Assembly: GCA_003255025.1 (NCBI GenBank)
Contig: QANY01008582.1
Coordinates: 248,001 to 312,000, forward strand
Direction of reading: 5' to 3'
Length of the DNA stretch: 64,000 nucleotides
DNA from: Datisca glomerata
Taxonomy: Eukaryota > Streptophyta > Magnoliopsida > Cucurbitales > Datiscaceae
Below the pieces are notes generated by a model, which worked only from the letters and a program-made list of their open reading frames with translations, was not told the origin of the DNA and did no database searches. Position numbers and translations under genes: made by a program. Below are positions 10,447 to 22,608 of this stretch, piece by piece (positions within the stretch are counted from its first letter, which is position 1; each line of letters opens with the position of its first letter).

Positions 10447-13400
10447 TCAACCAGTAAGTCCTTTACCTCCAGCCTCGTCCTCTCCAATTTCTCTGTCAGT
10501 GCTTTTGACATTTGTACCCTCGCCTGAAAAATGGGATTTCAATCCAATCCAACATTGGTAATAATCATGATCCATTAAAGGAGACTCAAGAGCCCATGGA
10601 CAGATGCGAGGGATTAGACATGATTCAAACATGAAGGCCATTGTATCTGTGATTCTATAAGGCTCTGCCTCATTCCCTTGTGCAATTGTAGCCTGTATTG
10701 GAAAGAATGCTCTTGTTAGAGCAAGATTGTTCATAAAGTATTAAAGGTTTGTTTCAGAGTTTAATATTTAAATAGCCAGCCTAACATTTGTGCTGAATGT
10801 AACAATGTTTTGAAGTTAAGCGAAAATGATTTTTTACGCTACCGAATGATTATAGTACACTACCAAATTACATATCTGGTTCATATAGTTGACGTCATTA
10901 ACATAGGCCCGCAGGATGAATACTTTCAGGATTCGATATAATCAAGTTATTTCTGATATATCATTTATCATGGAGTTCTATAATTCCGAGAGATTTCAAC
11001 CATTGTGTAAATATGTAGAATGGAATTCTCAATTCTTGAGTTCCAGTAGCAAACGCTATTATTATTTATATTAATGCAAGCACGATTTTTCAGTATGCTA
11101 AGCATGAATGGTGTCTTACAGCCTATTCTAGGTTGTAGAATATGGGGCTTAACCACGGAATATCAGATATCAGTATAAACACCTGCAGATTGCATACAAA
11201 AAGGGGAAGCAGGGAAGCAACTAGGAATTTCTTACTTCTAACGCTTCATTAAGTACCTCATATGTCTTTGTATCAGGACCATGGGGAGTCATGCAGCTGT
11301 GAAGGCTTGCACCACCAGGTAGGAACCCATCAGCTTTAGCCTGGAAGAGAAATAAACCGAAAGTATTCATCGCAGAATGACTGCTGAACTAAAAAGTTTC
11401 CAGTTTGCACAATGAATTGATGACCAGCATCTGCTTGATATATTCCTACTTGATTGTAGAAAGGATCTCCTTCATTATGTCAGGAATATTGTACATCTCA
11501 TTAAGTTTAAAGAGATTCTTAACCATCAAGGAATGCTTAAATTTAACTGCTTAGAAAAATAACATAATTTGCTGAGTTCCGAATGGCATTCAAACAGAAC
11601 TAATGCATTTGTCTATTAAGCATCTGCTAGTTTTCTCCATTTTTATATGATGGCTAACAGAAACTTATTTTACATTTTCTGCTTATGAAATTCTCAGTTC
11701 CAAACATAAGGAGATGCTTTCCCACATATAATTATAGACAAAAAGATCTGACAAACTGGTAACTACACAATGTTAATATATTTACCTCGTATCCACCACA
11801 AATGAGACCCATAAATTCGGTCATGCAGTTGCGATGGTAATAAGGAGGTCGGAATGTATGCTCAGCAACCAACCACCTTGGAGGGAAAATGACAAAATCA
11901 AGCAATGCCACTCCAGGTTTATCAGTGGGAGCTGTTAATACTGCATCAAAATACCAGAATACCTATTCAGATGGTCAAAAAAAACTTATGACTTTTTCTT
12001 TCTTTTTTTCTTTTTCCCCTTTTTAATTCTATTTTGGTCAACATAATTCTTAAGAAAATGGAAATAAATTATCTTTAAAGGGATATCTATAAATTGCAGA
12101 GACTTGTCTTCAAAGGAGAAATTTCAAAACGAAAAGAAAGAATACTTTCTGAGTGTACCTGTGTTTATTGATGGATCACTATGATCGATCAAAACAGTAT
12201 TGTAAGGGCAGAACTTACTTAGATCATACTGCAAGACATAAGGTTCAACTTTCAGGTTCATTGAAGTACAGTAAAATATAATACAAGGTAGTCAGCAGAA
12301 TTATTTGCTCCGATGCTATGCTGCTAAGAAAATAAATCTGTTCTGCTAAGAAAATAAATCTGTTCTAGCTATATATCAAAGGCCAAAAAGAACTAATAGG
12401 ACATGAGTACTGTTGACTTACTCACCTTATATGGAGCATAATTACCGTGCCAAGAAACTACATTGAAGGGAGAAAAGTCTTGTTTAGCAGTAAACAGTTC
12501 ACCGCCAAACTTTTGTATAATTTTGTAACCTGGACGAGAACAGTTTTCATACCACGCTGTGGGCACCAGGAAGTCCCTTGGAGCAGCAAGACCATTCGCC
12601 CCTGCATGTCAACAACATTAAGTTATATACCCGTAAAAAGATATCAGCTATGTCCTCAGGAGAACTCATAAAATGAAATATAGAGACTTTGATCACTCAG
12701 TCATAGGCAACAGGACGGCAATAGATTAATACCTATTGGTCCAAGATCAGGAAGTTGAAAATGGGTACCAAAGACCTCAGCAACATAACCACGCGATGAG
12801 CCATCAGGTAGAAGAACCACAAAGCGAAATCCCTGAGGTAAAACAACAATTTCACCTGGAGAAACTTCGAGTCTTCCACATTCTGTCAGGATCCATAGTC
12901 CTACACAACTAGTATATGGAATTAGGTAGAAACTCTTTAGTAAATATTAATTGCAAGAACTCAAAAAAAAAAGTCCATGAGATCATCACAAAAGGCAAGC
13001 ATGTAATTTACCACCAAAAAAAAATATAAGCTTCAAAGAAGGAATCCACATCCGCTACCAAACCACCAAATATCTCTAATTATCTCATTCATTATTTGAA
13101 AATCCATGCCAAGTACATAGGTCAATCAATTAATAGAGGTCAATGAATTACTCGATTACAATGTTTTTTCTCTACCTAGCTTTCACGGACTATATGGTTT
13201 TGGTTTTTGCAAAGAACAAAGGATACTGAAAAATCAGAGAGCAAGTAAACTCCAAGTCAAAAGAGTAACCCTACTTAACCCAAAAATGTTTATAACTGCA
13301 TTTGAAAGAAATCTCGGCAGCGACTTACTTCCTTTCTGGGGAACTATTAAAAAATCTCCATCAGCATTGCAAAATGCACAATTCTCCATTGGCTTATTGG

Positions 13401-14699
13401 CTGTGTACCTGCATGTGATGGAAAGAACACCTCTGGTTAATAAACGATGAAAACTGCTTATCAGACAAAATTCAGTTTCAGTGTAATAAACATGGAGTCC
13501 TAGCTGGTAGCTGCTCTCAAAACTATATACCTAAAAAAAATTCAAAAAGCAATTAGAAGTTTCGTCTCGTCCTAGTAGATGTCTCACTTCTTATATGCCT
13601 CTCTAGTCTCTCATCCTTTCGGGTGAGAGACTATGCCATAACTGTTTCTGAAAATAAATCCTATCCTCAAAATAACTAGAGAAAAAGAAAAATATTTCAG
13701 AAAACATACAGTAGCATGTATAATTTCATCATGTCATTTTGAAGATAATAAACAGTCAATTGTATGGTCCAATGGAAATTTGTTTTTTAGGTTCTACCAT
13801 TGTAAAAGTCAATCAACCGATCAAAAAAATTACGAAAGTAAAAAATGCCTCTTAAATAGAAAGTCAAACAGGCCTAATGACTTTAATTATGAGGACCATG
13901 AACACGACCACCTAGTTGTTTAGACGGGTGGCCTCAATATAATGAATGCGTAAGTTCGTTTTGATCCACCCTCTCCAGTTAAATCAATTGTTCTAACCCT
14001 CCGCTCAACTTAAGGATTCATTATTCTCTTCGTAGAATAGTGCCAACGGCGAAAAAAACAACACAGATAAGAATTTCAAAGAAACATTAATTATAACAAA
14101 TGAATTCGCTAACACAATCAATTACAGCAGAATTGAAAACTCAAAAATACCAATTACATGTGAATAGCAAATCCATGTCGAAGAAATGAACTGCCGGCCC
14201 CACAAACAGTGTATAAGCCATCAACGAAATCCGTCGGGGTATCAGGGACCTCGGCGGGCCTCCACCTTAATTGAGTGGGTGTGGCGGAACTATTAGAATC
14301 GTTAAATTCGCTAACTAATTTCTCGTGTTTAGGCACTCGAGGCCTAAATGGCTCATGAGTCACCGATGGCTTAATCCGATACAACCAACTGACATACACA
14401 ACAAGTAAAATTCGTAAGATACAGAACAGCGATTGGCAAAGAAACCGTCAACTTATTACGGGACTCAAGTAGAATAAGAGAAGAGACCTGCGGTGATTGA
14501 GGCCGCGAGGGGAGGTAAATGAGGTCCCGGAAATCTGCTCAGCGTAGAGGCCGTAAGGGCAAATCAGAGGGCTATTCTGGCCATGAGGCAGAGCGCCGGG
14601 AATTGCCTCCGAAGAGAAATGGTTGTTGAAGCCTGATTGATAAGCAATTTCTGAAGGGAAATCAAAGCCGTCGGTATTGATGACCAATTGCGTATCCAT
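10447..14699 (-). CDS. HGD: Homogentisate 1,2-dioxygenase
   Basis: Nine exons on the minus strand: 14699-14488, 14388-14158, 13408-13329, 12900-12733, 12601-12426, 12228-12159, 11940-11786, 11340-11257 and 10692-10447 (TGA). All junctions are GT-AG and in phase, giving 473 aa, close to the usual 460-480 aa of plant enzymes. The protein opens [20 protein letters not shown] and carries [63 protein letters not shown] and [14 protein letters not shown]. The iron ligands are visible as [12 protein letters not shown] (His, Glu) and [10 protein letters not shown] (His). The family opens the ring of homogentisate to 4-maleylacetoacetate with Fe(II) and O2, in cytosolic tyrosine breakdown, and limits homogentisate available for tocopherol and plastoquinone. 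Intact and probably functional. Confidence 0.95.
12327..12368. repeat. Short tandem repeat in an HGD intron
   Basis: The unit 'tgctaagaaaataaatctgt' is present twice in a row within the intron between exons 5 and 6 of the homogentisate dioxygenase gene. It does not touch the splice sites. Confidence 0.7.
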
Positions 14700-14888
14700 G
14701 GAGGTGAGTTATTGCCCAGCTTTGCTGCGAGAGATGTATTGTGATTTTCTGATTGCTGATTTCTGCCATGTGCATGCATAAGAATGGGAACAAAGACAGA
14801 GTCATGACGTGTCGTGATTAGCTGAAAGGAGACGTATGTACGTTGTTGAGAAATTTGAGGGATTTCTTCTCTGGAACTCATCCGGTGA

Positions 14889-15585
14889 AGCTTAGCTGAC
14901 GAGGCCTTAAAACATTTAAGTTTTATTTTCATTCCATTTTATTATAAGTAAAATAAAATGAGAGTAAACATTAGGGTGTGGAACCGTCTCAAAAAATTTA
15001 TCCCGTCCTGAAATTTTTTTTTTTTTTATTTTTTATAAATAATTTAATATTTTTATTTATTTTTTAATTTTTATCCTTAATTTTTTAATTTTAACCTTTA
15101 ATTTTTTAATTTTTAACACTTTTATCTTTTAAGTTTTAAACTAATTTTAATTTTTAATCTTTAAATTTTTTACGCAAAATACCTGATCCGTCCCGGTTGG
15201 GATTTCCCCTCAACACAGGACAAGAAAGGATTAATAATTTTCAAGCTTAGCTGACGAGGCCTTAAAACTTTTAAATTTTATTTTCATTCCATTTTATTAT
15301 AAGGAAAATAAAATGAGAGTAACCATTAGGGTGTTAAACCGTCCCGAAAAATCTATCTGATTAATTGTCTCTTTCCGATTTTTTATAAATAGCTTAACAT
15401 TTTTACTTATTTTTAAAATTTGATCCTTAATTTTTTAATTTTAACTTTTAATTTTTTAATTTTTAATATTTTTATTTTTTGAGCTTTAAACTAATTTTAT
15501 TTTTTAATCTTTAAAACTTTTACGCAAAATACCTGGCTCCTCCCGTTCTGATCGAGATTTTTTCTCAACACGGGACAAGAAAGAA
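14889..15585. repeat. 355-bp-period tandem duplication upstream of HGD
   Basis: Two copies, about 14889-15230 and 15244-15585. Both begin 'agcttagctgacgaggcc', continue with 'attttcattccattttatta', then 'ataaaatgagagtaa', 'cattagggtgt' and 'aaccgtc', and end near 'aggacaagaaagga' or 'gggacaagaaagaa'. They differ at scattered sites and by small gaps, so the duplication is not very recent. The first copy starts only about 190 bases upstream of the HGD start codon and so lies in its likely promoter. Confidence 0.85.
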
Positions 15586-15589
15586 CTTA

Positions 15590-16900
15590 AAATTAACTCA
15601 TTCCGATCGGAACGGATAAAAAAAACTCAAAAAGCGTCCGGTTCAATCTCATGCACACTTCTAATAACCATAGGAAAAAGAACCCCTCCTAACGGAACTG
15701 TTTGTTAAATCCTAACCGACTATGTTGATATGTTTAATAGGAGAAGATCTATTTGTTAAATTCTAGCCCTTCATGATGTCATAAATGACTAGAATCATCT
15801 TGACACAATTGCCGGATAATTTGACTATAGTACTGAAAGTGATCTAAATATGGGATCATCTGGTAATTAGATCGGATAATATTTAAACTAAATTTCATAG
15901 GGCAATTAAATCACATTGAATAATTATTTAAAAAAAAATATGTTATCAGTAGTTTTCTACAGAAATTTCCAAAACTTTTTAGTACATCAAAATTACTATA
16001 TCTTCTTGGTTAAGATCTAAATAAATTAGAGAAAAAAATGATTGAAAGAATTTTTTTTATTAACACTGAGTTTTAAGAGCTTAGCATGTTAAGAAACAAA
16101 ATGGTTTTAAAACCATGAGAAAGGACTGACTAGTATTTTTATTTGAAAATTTTCCGTTAATTATTTATGACTTAATTTTATCAATTTTCAAAGTCATTTG
16201 TTATGTTTTTTTTTTAATTTTTAAAGCCCCTCAATCATATGAGTGGTTCAGTAATCATTTATATATATTTTAAATTACTTATTTTGTGTATTAAGAATTC
16301 AATAATTTTTTTTCTAATTTCAATGCTTATAACTATAAATTATCACTATCTTAAAGTTTACGGGTATAATTGAATTTACATTTTTACTCAAAAAATAGGG
16401 AATTTACGGTGATAGCATGAATTAGATAATTTATTTTATAGTTGAACATGTAAAATAACATGTTAATGAATTTCAAATAGACTTTTGTGGATCAAATCAT
16501 AACAAACAGTTTTACAATCTAATACTATAACGTGCCAAATATTGTAAGTGTTACAGATTTTTAACTAATACAGCACTAAACACTGAACAGTATTATTTAA
16601 TCCAGTACAGTCTGACAGATTTAGTATAATAATATTCAGTACTATCCAGACTACCAAACGAGCCGTTAGTGTTATAACTTATAACCGATTAAGCCTTTTA
16701 GTTTCTTTTGTAAATTTAAAACTTAAAATTCCCAAAACTGTTTAACTAAATCCTCTCCCGTAGTTTTTGTGAAAATTACCGAAAGTGGGTGATATAAATA
16801 AACAAAAATTTTATTTCACCAATTTTTGGGTTATGATTTTTTAATAAAATAAAGTTCAAATTTTGATTGGTCAGCTTACAATGATGGAAAAAACAAACAG
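15590..16900. other. Intergenic AT-rich DNA
   Basis: AT-rich DNA between the HGD upstream duplication and the tRNA gene. It includes several A and T runs, and no gene or known element is recognised. Confidence 0.5.
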
Positions 16901-16903
16901 GTA

Positions 16904-16974
16904 TGCACCAGCCGGGAATCGAACCCGGGTCTGTACCGTGGCAGGGTACTATTCTACCACTAGACCACTGGTGC
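16904..16974 (-). tRNA. tRNA-Gly (anticodon GCC)
   Basis: The minus strand folds into a complete cloverleaf of 71 nt. The acceptor stem is GCACCAG with CTGGTGC, plus discriminator A. The D arm contains GGTCTAGTGGTAGAAT, whose internal part is the box A of the Pol III promoter. The anticodon stem GTACC/GGTAC holds the loop CTGCCAC with anticodon GCC. The T arm CGGGTTCGATTCCCG contains box B. A run of six T on the minus strand at about 16887-16892 serves as the Pol III terminator. No intron and no mismatches in the stems, so it is very likely an active gene. Confidence 0.97.
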
Positions 16975-17445
16975 TTGTTGATGCTTCAGTCGTTTTTAAA
17001 TTATTTAAATTAACTCACGTACCAATTCCTCACTCCTTTAAAATAAAATAATGGATTTTTTTTTTGCAAAAACCAACTCCTACACTATCAAGTTTGTATA
17101 AATCAACCCCTACATTAATTTTTGCTTACCGTGACCCTTGACCCACTTTTCCTTCACTTTTTTCCCGTTGTCATTCTTACAAGTTATTTAATCAAATGTC
17201 ATGATCTACTTACTTAACACTGAAAACCTCCATACTCATCCCATTTGTCCTTTTTCGTTTTTCATTTTTCTATTTCTTCTTCGTTTTCTTCTTCGTCTTC
17301 ATCCTCCTTCATGCAACAACAAATTATTGTTAGTTCTTCTTTCTATAACATGTATAAGTTTTGTTCTCTTCTTTCTGGAAAGCTTTGAATTTTCATGAGT
17401 TTTTCATGTTCACGAGTTTTCTGAGAATATTTATTTGTTTTGACA
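16975..17445. other. Left flank of the Mutator-like element
   Basis: AT-rich and pyrimidine-rich DNA between the tRNA gene and the first mudrA exon. The left end of the Mutator-like element should lie here, but I could not match any stretch as an inverted repeat of the 27.3-27.6 kb region. Confidence 0.4.
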
Positions 17446-17455
17446 TGGTCTTTTA

Positions 17456-20170
17456 GTGAGAGAGAAGACAAAATTATTGAAGATTTCAACTAACTGGACT
17501 TACCACGAGCTATTGGAAATATTGCACGAAGAGCTCCAAATAGACCTATCAAAGTATGATATGTCCATCAAATTTTTTTATAGAAGTCATGTCCCCTGCC
17601 CTCCTACTGAAATTTTAAAGGATATAGATTTACAGTTCTTTATTAAGGAGAATGGATTAGAATCACTTCGAACCCCATTACTTGTAAGTACCAAGCCTAA
17701 ATTTTTTTTCATCTTAAAGCATTCTTCACTTTGAGAGTGTTGATCATTTTGAAAGAAACTATCATTATAATGATGTTTTTGGTCATGACGAGAATGATGT
17801 TTTCGAGGATGAGTATGTTGATGTTGATAGTGATGATGATTTTGATCAGGGGATGTATGATGATGCAATCCTTGGAGATGACCATGATGAATCTATCAGT
17901 GGAGACGATCATACAATAATTCCATACTTGAACTCGAGACCACTTATCTATTGTGATCACAACCTGATTTGAAAGAACAACATCCTCGGTCTAGTGAGTA
18001 ACAGACTGATTTGAATCAGCTTGTAACAGACACAATAAATATGGATGATTTGTACAGCGATAAAGTCGAGCTACTTAAGGTTGCTCGTATGATGCCTATC
18101 CGGAGAATTTTTGAGTTTCAGATCTTCAAGTCAAACCAATCAATATTTATACTTGTATGTGTTGAGAAAACATGTCAATGGAGGTTACGGGCCATGAAAA
18201 TGAAAATTTGTCTATACTTCAAAGTTACAAAGTTCATTAATACACATACATGCACGCTTTGAAGTATTGAGACATGAACACCATTAAGCTACATTTTCAT
18301 TCATTGATCATTTGATAAGGTCCAAATACACGGGTGTCAGACATATATATAGATTAAAAGACATAATTGAAGATATTCGGTTTGATTTTGATGTCAACAT
18401 AAGTTACCATAAGACATGGAGTGTTAGGGAATATGCTTTTGAATTAGTTCCAAGGTCGCCTGAAGACAACTATAAGAATCTCCCAACATATTGTCATGTG
18501 TTAGAATAAAAAAATCAAGGTACTTATTTTTATGTTGCCAGCATAATGTCTACACGAGTACTACACGAGCCTCGTGTATGCTACACGATGAGTACGCTGA
18601 CCACGTGTACTCATCATGTAGTCTATACGATGGGTACACTGACATCATGTAGTCATCGTGTAGTCTACACGATGGGTGCACGGATCTCGTGTAGTCATCA
18701 TGTATACTATTTTGCCATCATAATGTCTACATGAGTACTACACTGACCTCATGTAGTCTACAAGATGGTACACGAACCTCGTGTACATATCTTGTACACT
18801 ATTTTTCCATCATAATGTCTACATGAATACTACACGAGTCTCGTGTAGCCATCGTGTATACTATACGATGAGTAAACAGACTTCATGTAGTCTACATGAT
18901 GCCTACAGTGACCTCGTGTACGCATTCTGTACACTATGCACTTTATCAGTTTTAATACAATAATATTAAATCTTTTTCAAGGACGACAATACACAGAGAC
19001 CAATGAGCAGGATCATTTTAAATATTTTTTTATGTCTCTTGGACCCTCTATTCGTGGATTATTCAACTGTATACGACATACCATTGCTGTTGACACAACC
19101 ACCTTTAAAGCCAAATAGGAAGTGGTATTACTTATTGCAACAGCAAAAGATGAGAACAACCAAGTATATCTCATTGCATTTGGCATTGTAGATTCAGAAA
19201 ATAATGATTCATGAAAATGGTTCTTCCGTAATATTCATGATGTAATTAGTGATCCGAAAGACTTGGTGTTTATATTTGACATGCATACAAGTATACTAAA
19301 TGTTGTACATGTTGTCTTTCCCAATGCGCTTCATGGAGCTTGCATCTTCTATAGGAGCCAAAATATCAAATCAAGTTATAAAAAGGAAGATGCAGTCACA
19401 TTGTTTTTTAAAGCAACAAAAGAATACCGTCGATAAGAATTTGATCGACTGATGACTTATTTTACATATGCATTTCTATATATCTCACAATACGTGTCGG
19501 TGGGGAGAGTTGAGAGGTGGACACATTCATGTTTTGATGGATGTCGATCAATATAATGACTACAAACATCGCAGAATGTTTGAATGAGATTTTGAAGGAT
19601 GCTAGAAAGCTTCCCATTACATGCCTTATAAAATATATATGTGACATGTTATAACTGTAGTTCTATGAACGATGAAATACTGCCTATCAAGTCACCTCGC
19701 ACATGACAGATTGGGTTGAGACTGAGTTTAAAAAAAAGCATCTTGCATCACGATCACTACCATTATTTCCATCGGACATCCGTGAGTTTCATGTCATGGG
19801 TGAGGATAAGGAAACAGTGGTAAACTTGCATCTTAAGACTTGTACGTGCCGATGATTTGATCTTGATCAAATTCCATGCAAGCAGTCGTAGGCTCCATGT
19901 CAGCAGCACAATATTTTTCGCATACAATATGTGTTCGAGGTTCTATAAAAATGAGACTCTAATTGTTGCTTGTGCGGAAACAATACATCCTCTTAGAGAT
20001 CAAGTGAATTGGGTCATCGGCCATGAGGTTCATGAAAAGGTGGTATTACCACCTATAACTAGGCGGAAAAGTGGTAGACCTAGGACAAAGAGAGTTCCAT
20101 CTAGAAGTGAGGAAGTAGTGAGAAGGAAGTGAAGACGTTGTGGGCAAATTGACCACAACCGATAAACGTG
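17456..20170 (+). pseudogene. mudrA-type Mutator transposase, broken
   Basis: Parts appear in the family order. N-terminal module: TYHELLEILHEELQIDLSKY and HVPCPPTEILKDIDLQFF. Acidic linker: VFEDEYVDVDSDDDFDQG. DNA-binding module: KVELLKVARMMPIRR, FILVCVEKTCQWRLRA, SVREYAFELVPRSPEDNYKN. MULE catalytic domain: HFKYFFMSLGPSIRGLF, IAVDTTTFKAK (first Asp), LIATAKDENNQVYLIAFGIV, LVFIFDMHTSILNVVHVVF (second Asp). SWIM zinc finger with CTCR and FDLDQIPCKQ. C-terminal RKSGRPRTKRVPSRSEEV and the knuckle-like RRCGQIDHNR. The frame is broken many times by stops and shifts, including a stop where a Trp is expected after SENNDS and one just before the knuckle. A minisatellite cluster (18546-18945) separates the DNA-binding and catalytic parts. 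It cannot make transposase. Confidence 0.88.
18546..18945. repeat. Palindromic minisatellite, cluster 1
   Basis: Repeated units of about 42 bases, with CTACACGATG on one side and CATCGTGTAG or CTCGTGTAG on the other. Outer and inner arms are inverted repeats, so each unit can fold. Several units read open in one frame as a 14-residue repeat (VVYTMGTLTSCSHR type) because 42 is a multiple of three. The cluster lies between the DNA-binding part and the catalytic part of the mudrA pseudogene. Units have diverged by substitution and the array is cut by two AT-rich spacers ('ttccatcataatgtctacatg' type). Confidence 0.85.
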
Positions 20171-20480
20171 CAGAAATTCAATTCCTCTATCTCAAGCCAC
20201 TTAAATATAAATAATGACATTTGTATACTTAAATTAAATATTAATATAGAAATATACTTGTGTTTTTTATTTAATAATGTCATAAAGTTTAATTAGCCTA
20301 CATGAAATATTGTGGGCAAATTGGTCACAACCGATAAACGTGCAAAAATTCAATTCCTCTATCTCAAGTCACTTAAATATAAATAATGACATTTGTATAC
20401 TTAAATTAAATATTAATATAGAAATATACTTGTGTTTGTTATATAATAATGTCATAAAATTTAATTAGTGTACATGAAGC
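20139..20480. repeat. Tandem duplication at the mudrA 3' end (172-bp period)
   Basis: The block starting 'tgtgggcaaattg' and holding the last coding bases of the transposase, its stop and about 130 bases of 3' sequence occurs at 20139 and again at 20311. The copies are about 95% identical over roughly 170 bases. The second copy leads directly into minisatellite cluster 2. Confidence 0.9.
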
Positions 20481-20738
20481 CTATACAATGCACGTGAAGT
20501 CATCGTGTAGTTTACACGATGCCCGTGAAGTCATTGTATAGGCTACACAAAGCCTACATGATACTCATTAAGTCATCGTGTGGGCTACACAAAGCCTATA
20601 TGATGCCTGTGAAGTCATCGTGTATGTTACACAAAGCCTACACAATGCTCACGAAGTCATCGTGTAGGTTACACAAAGCCTACACGATGCTCGCGAAGTC
20701 ATCGTGTAGGCTACATGAAGCCTATACTTACATATAGT
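20478..20738. repeat. Palindromic minisatellite, cluster 2
   Basis: Five to six units of 42 bases. A typical unit starts 'gaagtcatcgtgtagg', passes through 'ttacacaaagcctacacgat' and ends 'gctcgc'. The period is kept exactly, and one plus-strand frame is open across the cluster as a 14-residue repeat (KSSCRLHKAYTMLA type). It lies in the gap between the 3' ends of the two convergent genes of the Mutator-like element. Confidence 0.9.
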
Positions 20739-21584
20739 AACGAAAAACATTCAACAACATATAAGAAAATTGGGCATTAAAAATACAAGTTATAAAAATC
20801 CATAATTCACAATTTAAGGATGTATAAAATTAAAAAGTTTGTTAAGAAAAATATGATTATGAATTCTTAAATCATGAGCTTAAGCGTAAAAAATCCATAA
20901 AATTTATCTAAATTATTTCGGTACAGCTTTTTCACGTGCAAATAACTTAATTGCAATTCGTCTTTGATATTATAGCATTTTTTGTTGAGTTATTTCTTGG
21001 AGGTTCTTCACATATGCGAGGGCTTCAACAAACTTAAGAGTGAATGCCCCACAATCAAACCTACAAAACACATGAAATGCAAAAACACAATTAAATAATA
21101 TGTATGCAATTTTAAGTGGACTTTCAAAAAAATGTATATTTTACTTACTCATTCTCTTGTTGTGGACAATTCATGATCTTATATTTCCACCCATCTTTGG
21201 GTTTAACCTCATTTCTATTCTCATAAATGTTCATCATTTGAAACAGCCGAGGGACAATCTTCATAAAATGTTTCATTATTTCAATGTACAATGAACGTTG
21301 ATATGGTGTGTTCATGGAGTTATAAATACGAATAGACTGACCATTCAAATCAAGCTCAATCACAATCTAATGACTTTGGTTCATATTCATTGGAATGATA
21401 ACATTATCAGACTATTTCAAGCTCTTTTCAAAATTCGTTTGCAAGTCGAGGACCAGGTGCTGTAGTGAATCACCAATGTTAATATCCTAGCAAGTGAGAT
21501 CTTGCTCAAATTCTTCCGTTCGGCCAGACAAGTTCGCCTGTAATGTCATGGGAAAAAAATTAAATCCTCAATGTCAATAAAAAT

Positions 21585-21950
21585 TGTCATTTCTCTTTTT
21601 CATCTTCCTCCTCCTTATTACCTTATTTCTCTTCTTTCTCTTCTTATTCTCTTCCTTCTTTTTCTTGTTCTTCTTTCCCACCTTCTTTTTCTTTTTATTT
21701 TTCTTTTTCATCTTTTTCTTCTACCTTCTCTTCTTATTTTTCTTCTTGTTTTTCATCTTTTTCTTCATCTTTTTCATATTTTTCTTTTTCTTCCTTCTAT
21801 TCCTTCTATTCTTCTTCTTCATTCTCTACCATCTCTTCTTCTTCTTCCTTCTTTACCATCTCTTCTTCTTTTTCATCCTTCTCTCTTTCTTCATTATTTT
21901 TCTCTTCATTCTCATTCTCCATCTCCTCCTCGTCGCTAGCCATCATCTGA
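21585..21950 (-). repeat. Purine-rich low-complexity run encoding Glu/Lys
   Basis: The plus strand is nearly pure TTC/CTT/TCT for about 330 bases; the minus strand therefore encodes a run of Glu, Lys, Asp and Asn (EEEMENENEEKNNEEREKDE type). It is the acidic linker between the DUF1985 and Ulp1 parts of the protease gene, grown by slippage. The long Phe/Leu/Ser-rich open frames on the plus strand are only its mirror. Confidence 0.85.
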
Positions 21951-22299
21951 CCTCGATATTACAAGATGATCCATCAAAATTTTAATTTGAGAAATCGCAC
22001 AGAAAATGTCTGATCGCATGGACAAAATCTTCTTGTCCATCGAAGTGATCTTTTGGTCCATTCCAATTAGACATTTACTCACCCACTCTTCATGTCCATT
22101 GAACTTCTTGGACACAATCTTCCCATCCTTTATCTTTTCAATGGCCTCCCCGGACCTCTTCATCTTCTTCTTTTTCTTCTCCTCTTCCTTTTCAATGGCC
22201 TCCTCCTCCTCATTAACTTCCTCTTCTACTGGAAGGGTGACTGAGGAGGTGTCGACTAAAAACATATAATATTAAGCAGACAAACCATAAAAAGACATG

Positions 22300-22556
22300 A
22301 TGGGCACACAGACCTCGTGTAGTCGCCTTGTAGACTACATGATCGGTTACACAAACCTTGTATAGTCATCGTGTAGATTACACGATAGGTTACACGGACC
22401 TCGAGTGTCCCTCATGTAGACAACACGATGGTTACACGGACCTAGTATAATCTACATGATGGTTACACTGATCTACACGATGACAACACGAAATCAGTGT
22501 AACCATCCTGTAGACTACACCATGAATACACGAGGTCAGTGTAAGCCATCGTTAGT
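22300..22556. repeat. Palindromic minisatellite, cluster 3
   Basis: Diverged units of the same repeat ('tcatcgtgtagattacacg', 'acacggacctcgtgtagtc'), with the arms TACACGAT/ATCGTGTA still visible. On the minus strand it lies just upstream of the TTTTTAG acceptor-like site at about 22254-22260, so it falls in an intron of the DUF1985-Ulp1 gene, next to the CACTA insertion. Confidence 0.82.
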
Positions 22557-22608
22557 AGGGACCAATGAAAGAACTGTCAACTAAAAATGCAGAAATATAA
22601 ATTAGTAT

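Noticed and set aside
14564..14932. 122-codon minus-strand open frame at the HGD 5' end
   Set aside because: It overlaps exon 1 in a different frame. The MDTQLV frame carries the conserved enzyme sequence.
17587..17960. His-rich and Ile-rich minus-strand frames
   Set aside because: They are shadows of the acidic Asp-rich linker of the mudrA gene on the plus strand.
20519..20737. 72-codon open frame with a 14-residue repeat
   Set aside because: It is open because the repeat period is 42 bases. No start context, splice link or homology supports a protein; kept only as an observation.
18546..20738. CRISPR-like array of short repeats
   Set aside because: The units are head-to-tail minisatellites without unique spacers of constant length, in a plant nuclear genome.
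21571..21985. Two long plus-strand open frames rich in Phe, Leu and Ser
   Set aside because: They mirror the purine-rich minus-strand linker of the DUF1985-Ulp1 gene and arise from TTC/CTT slippage.
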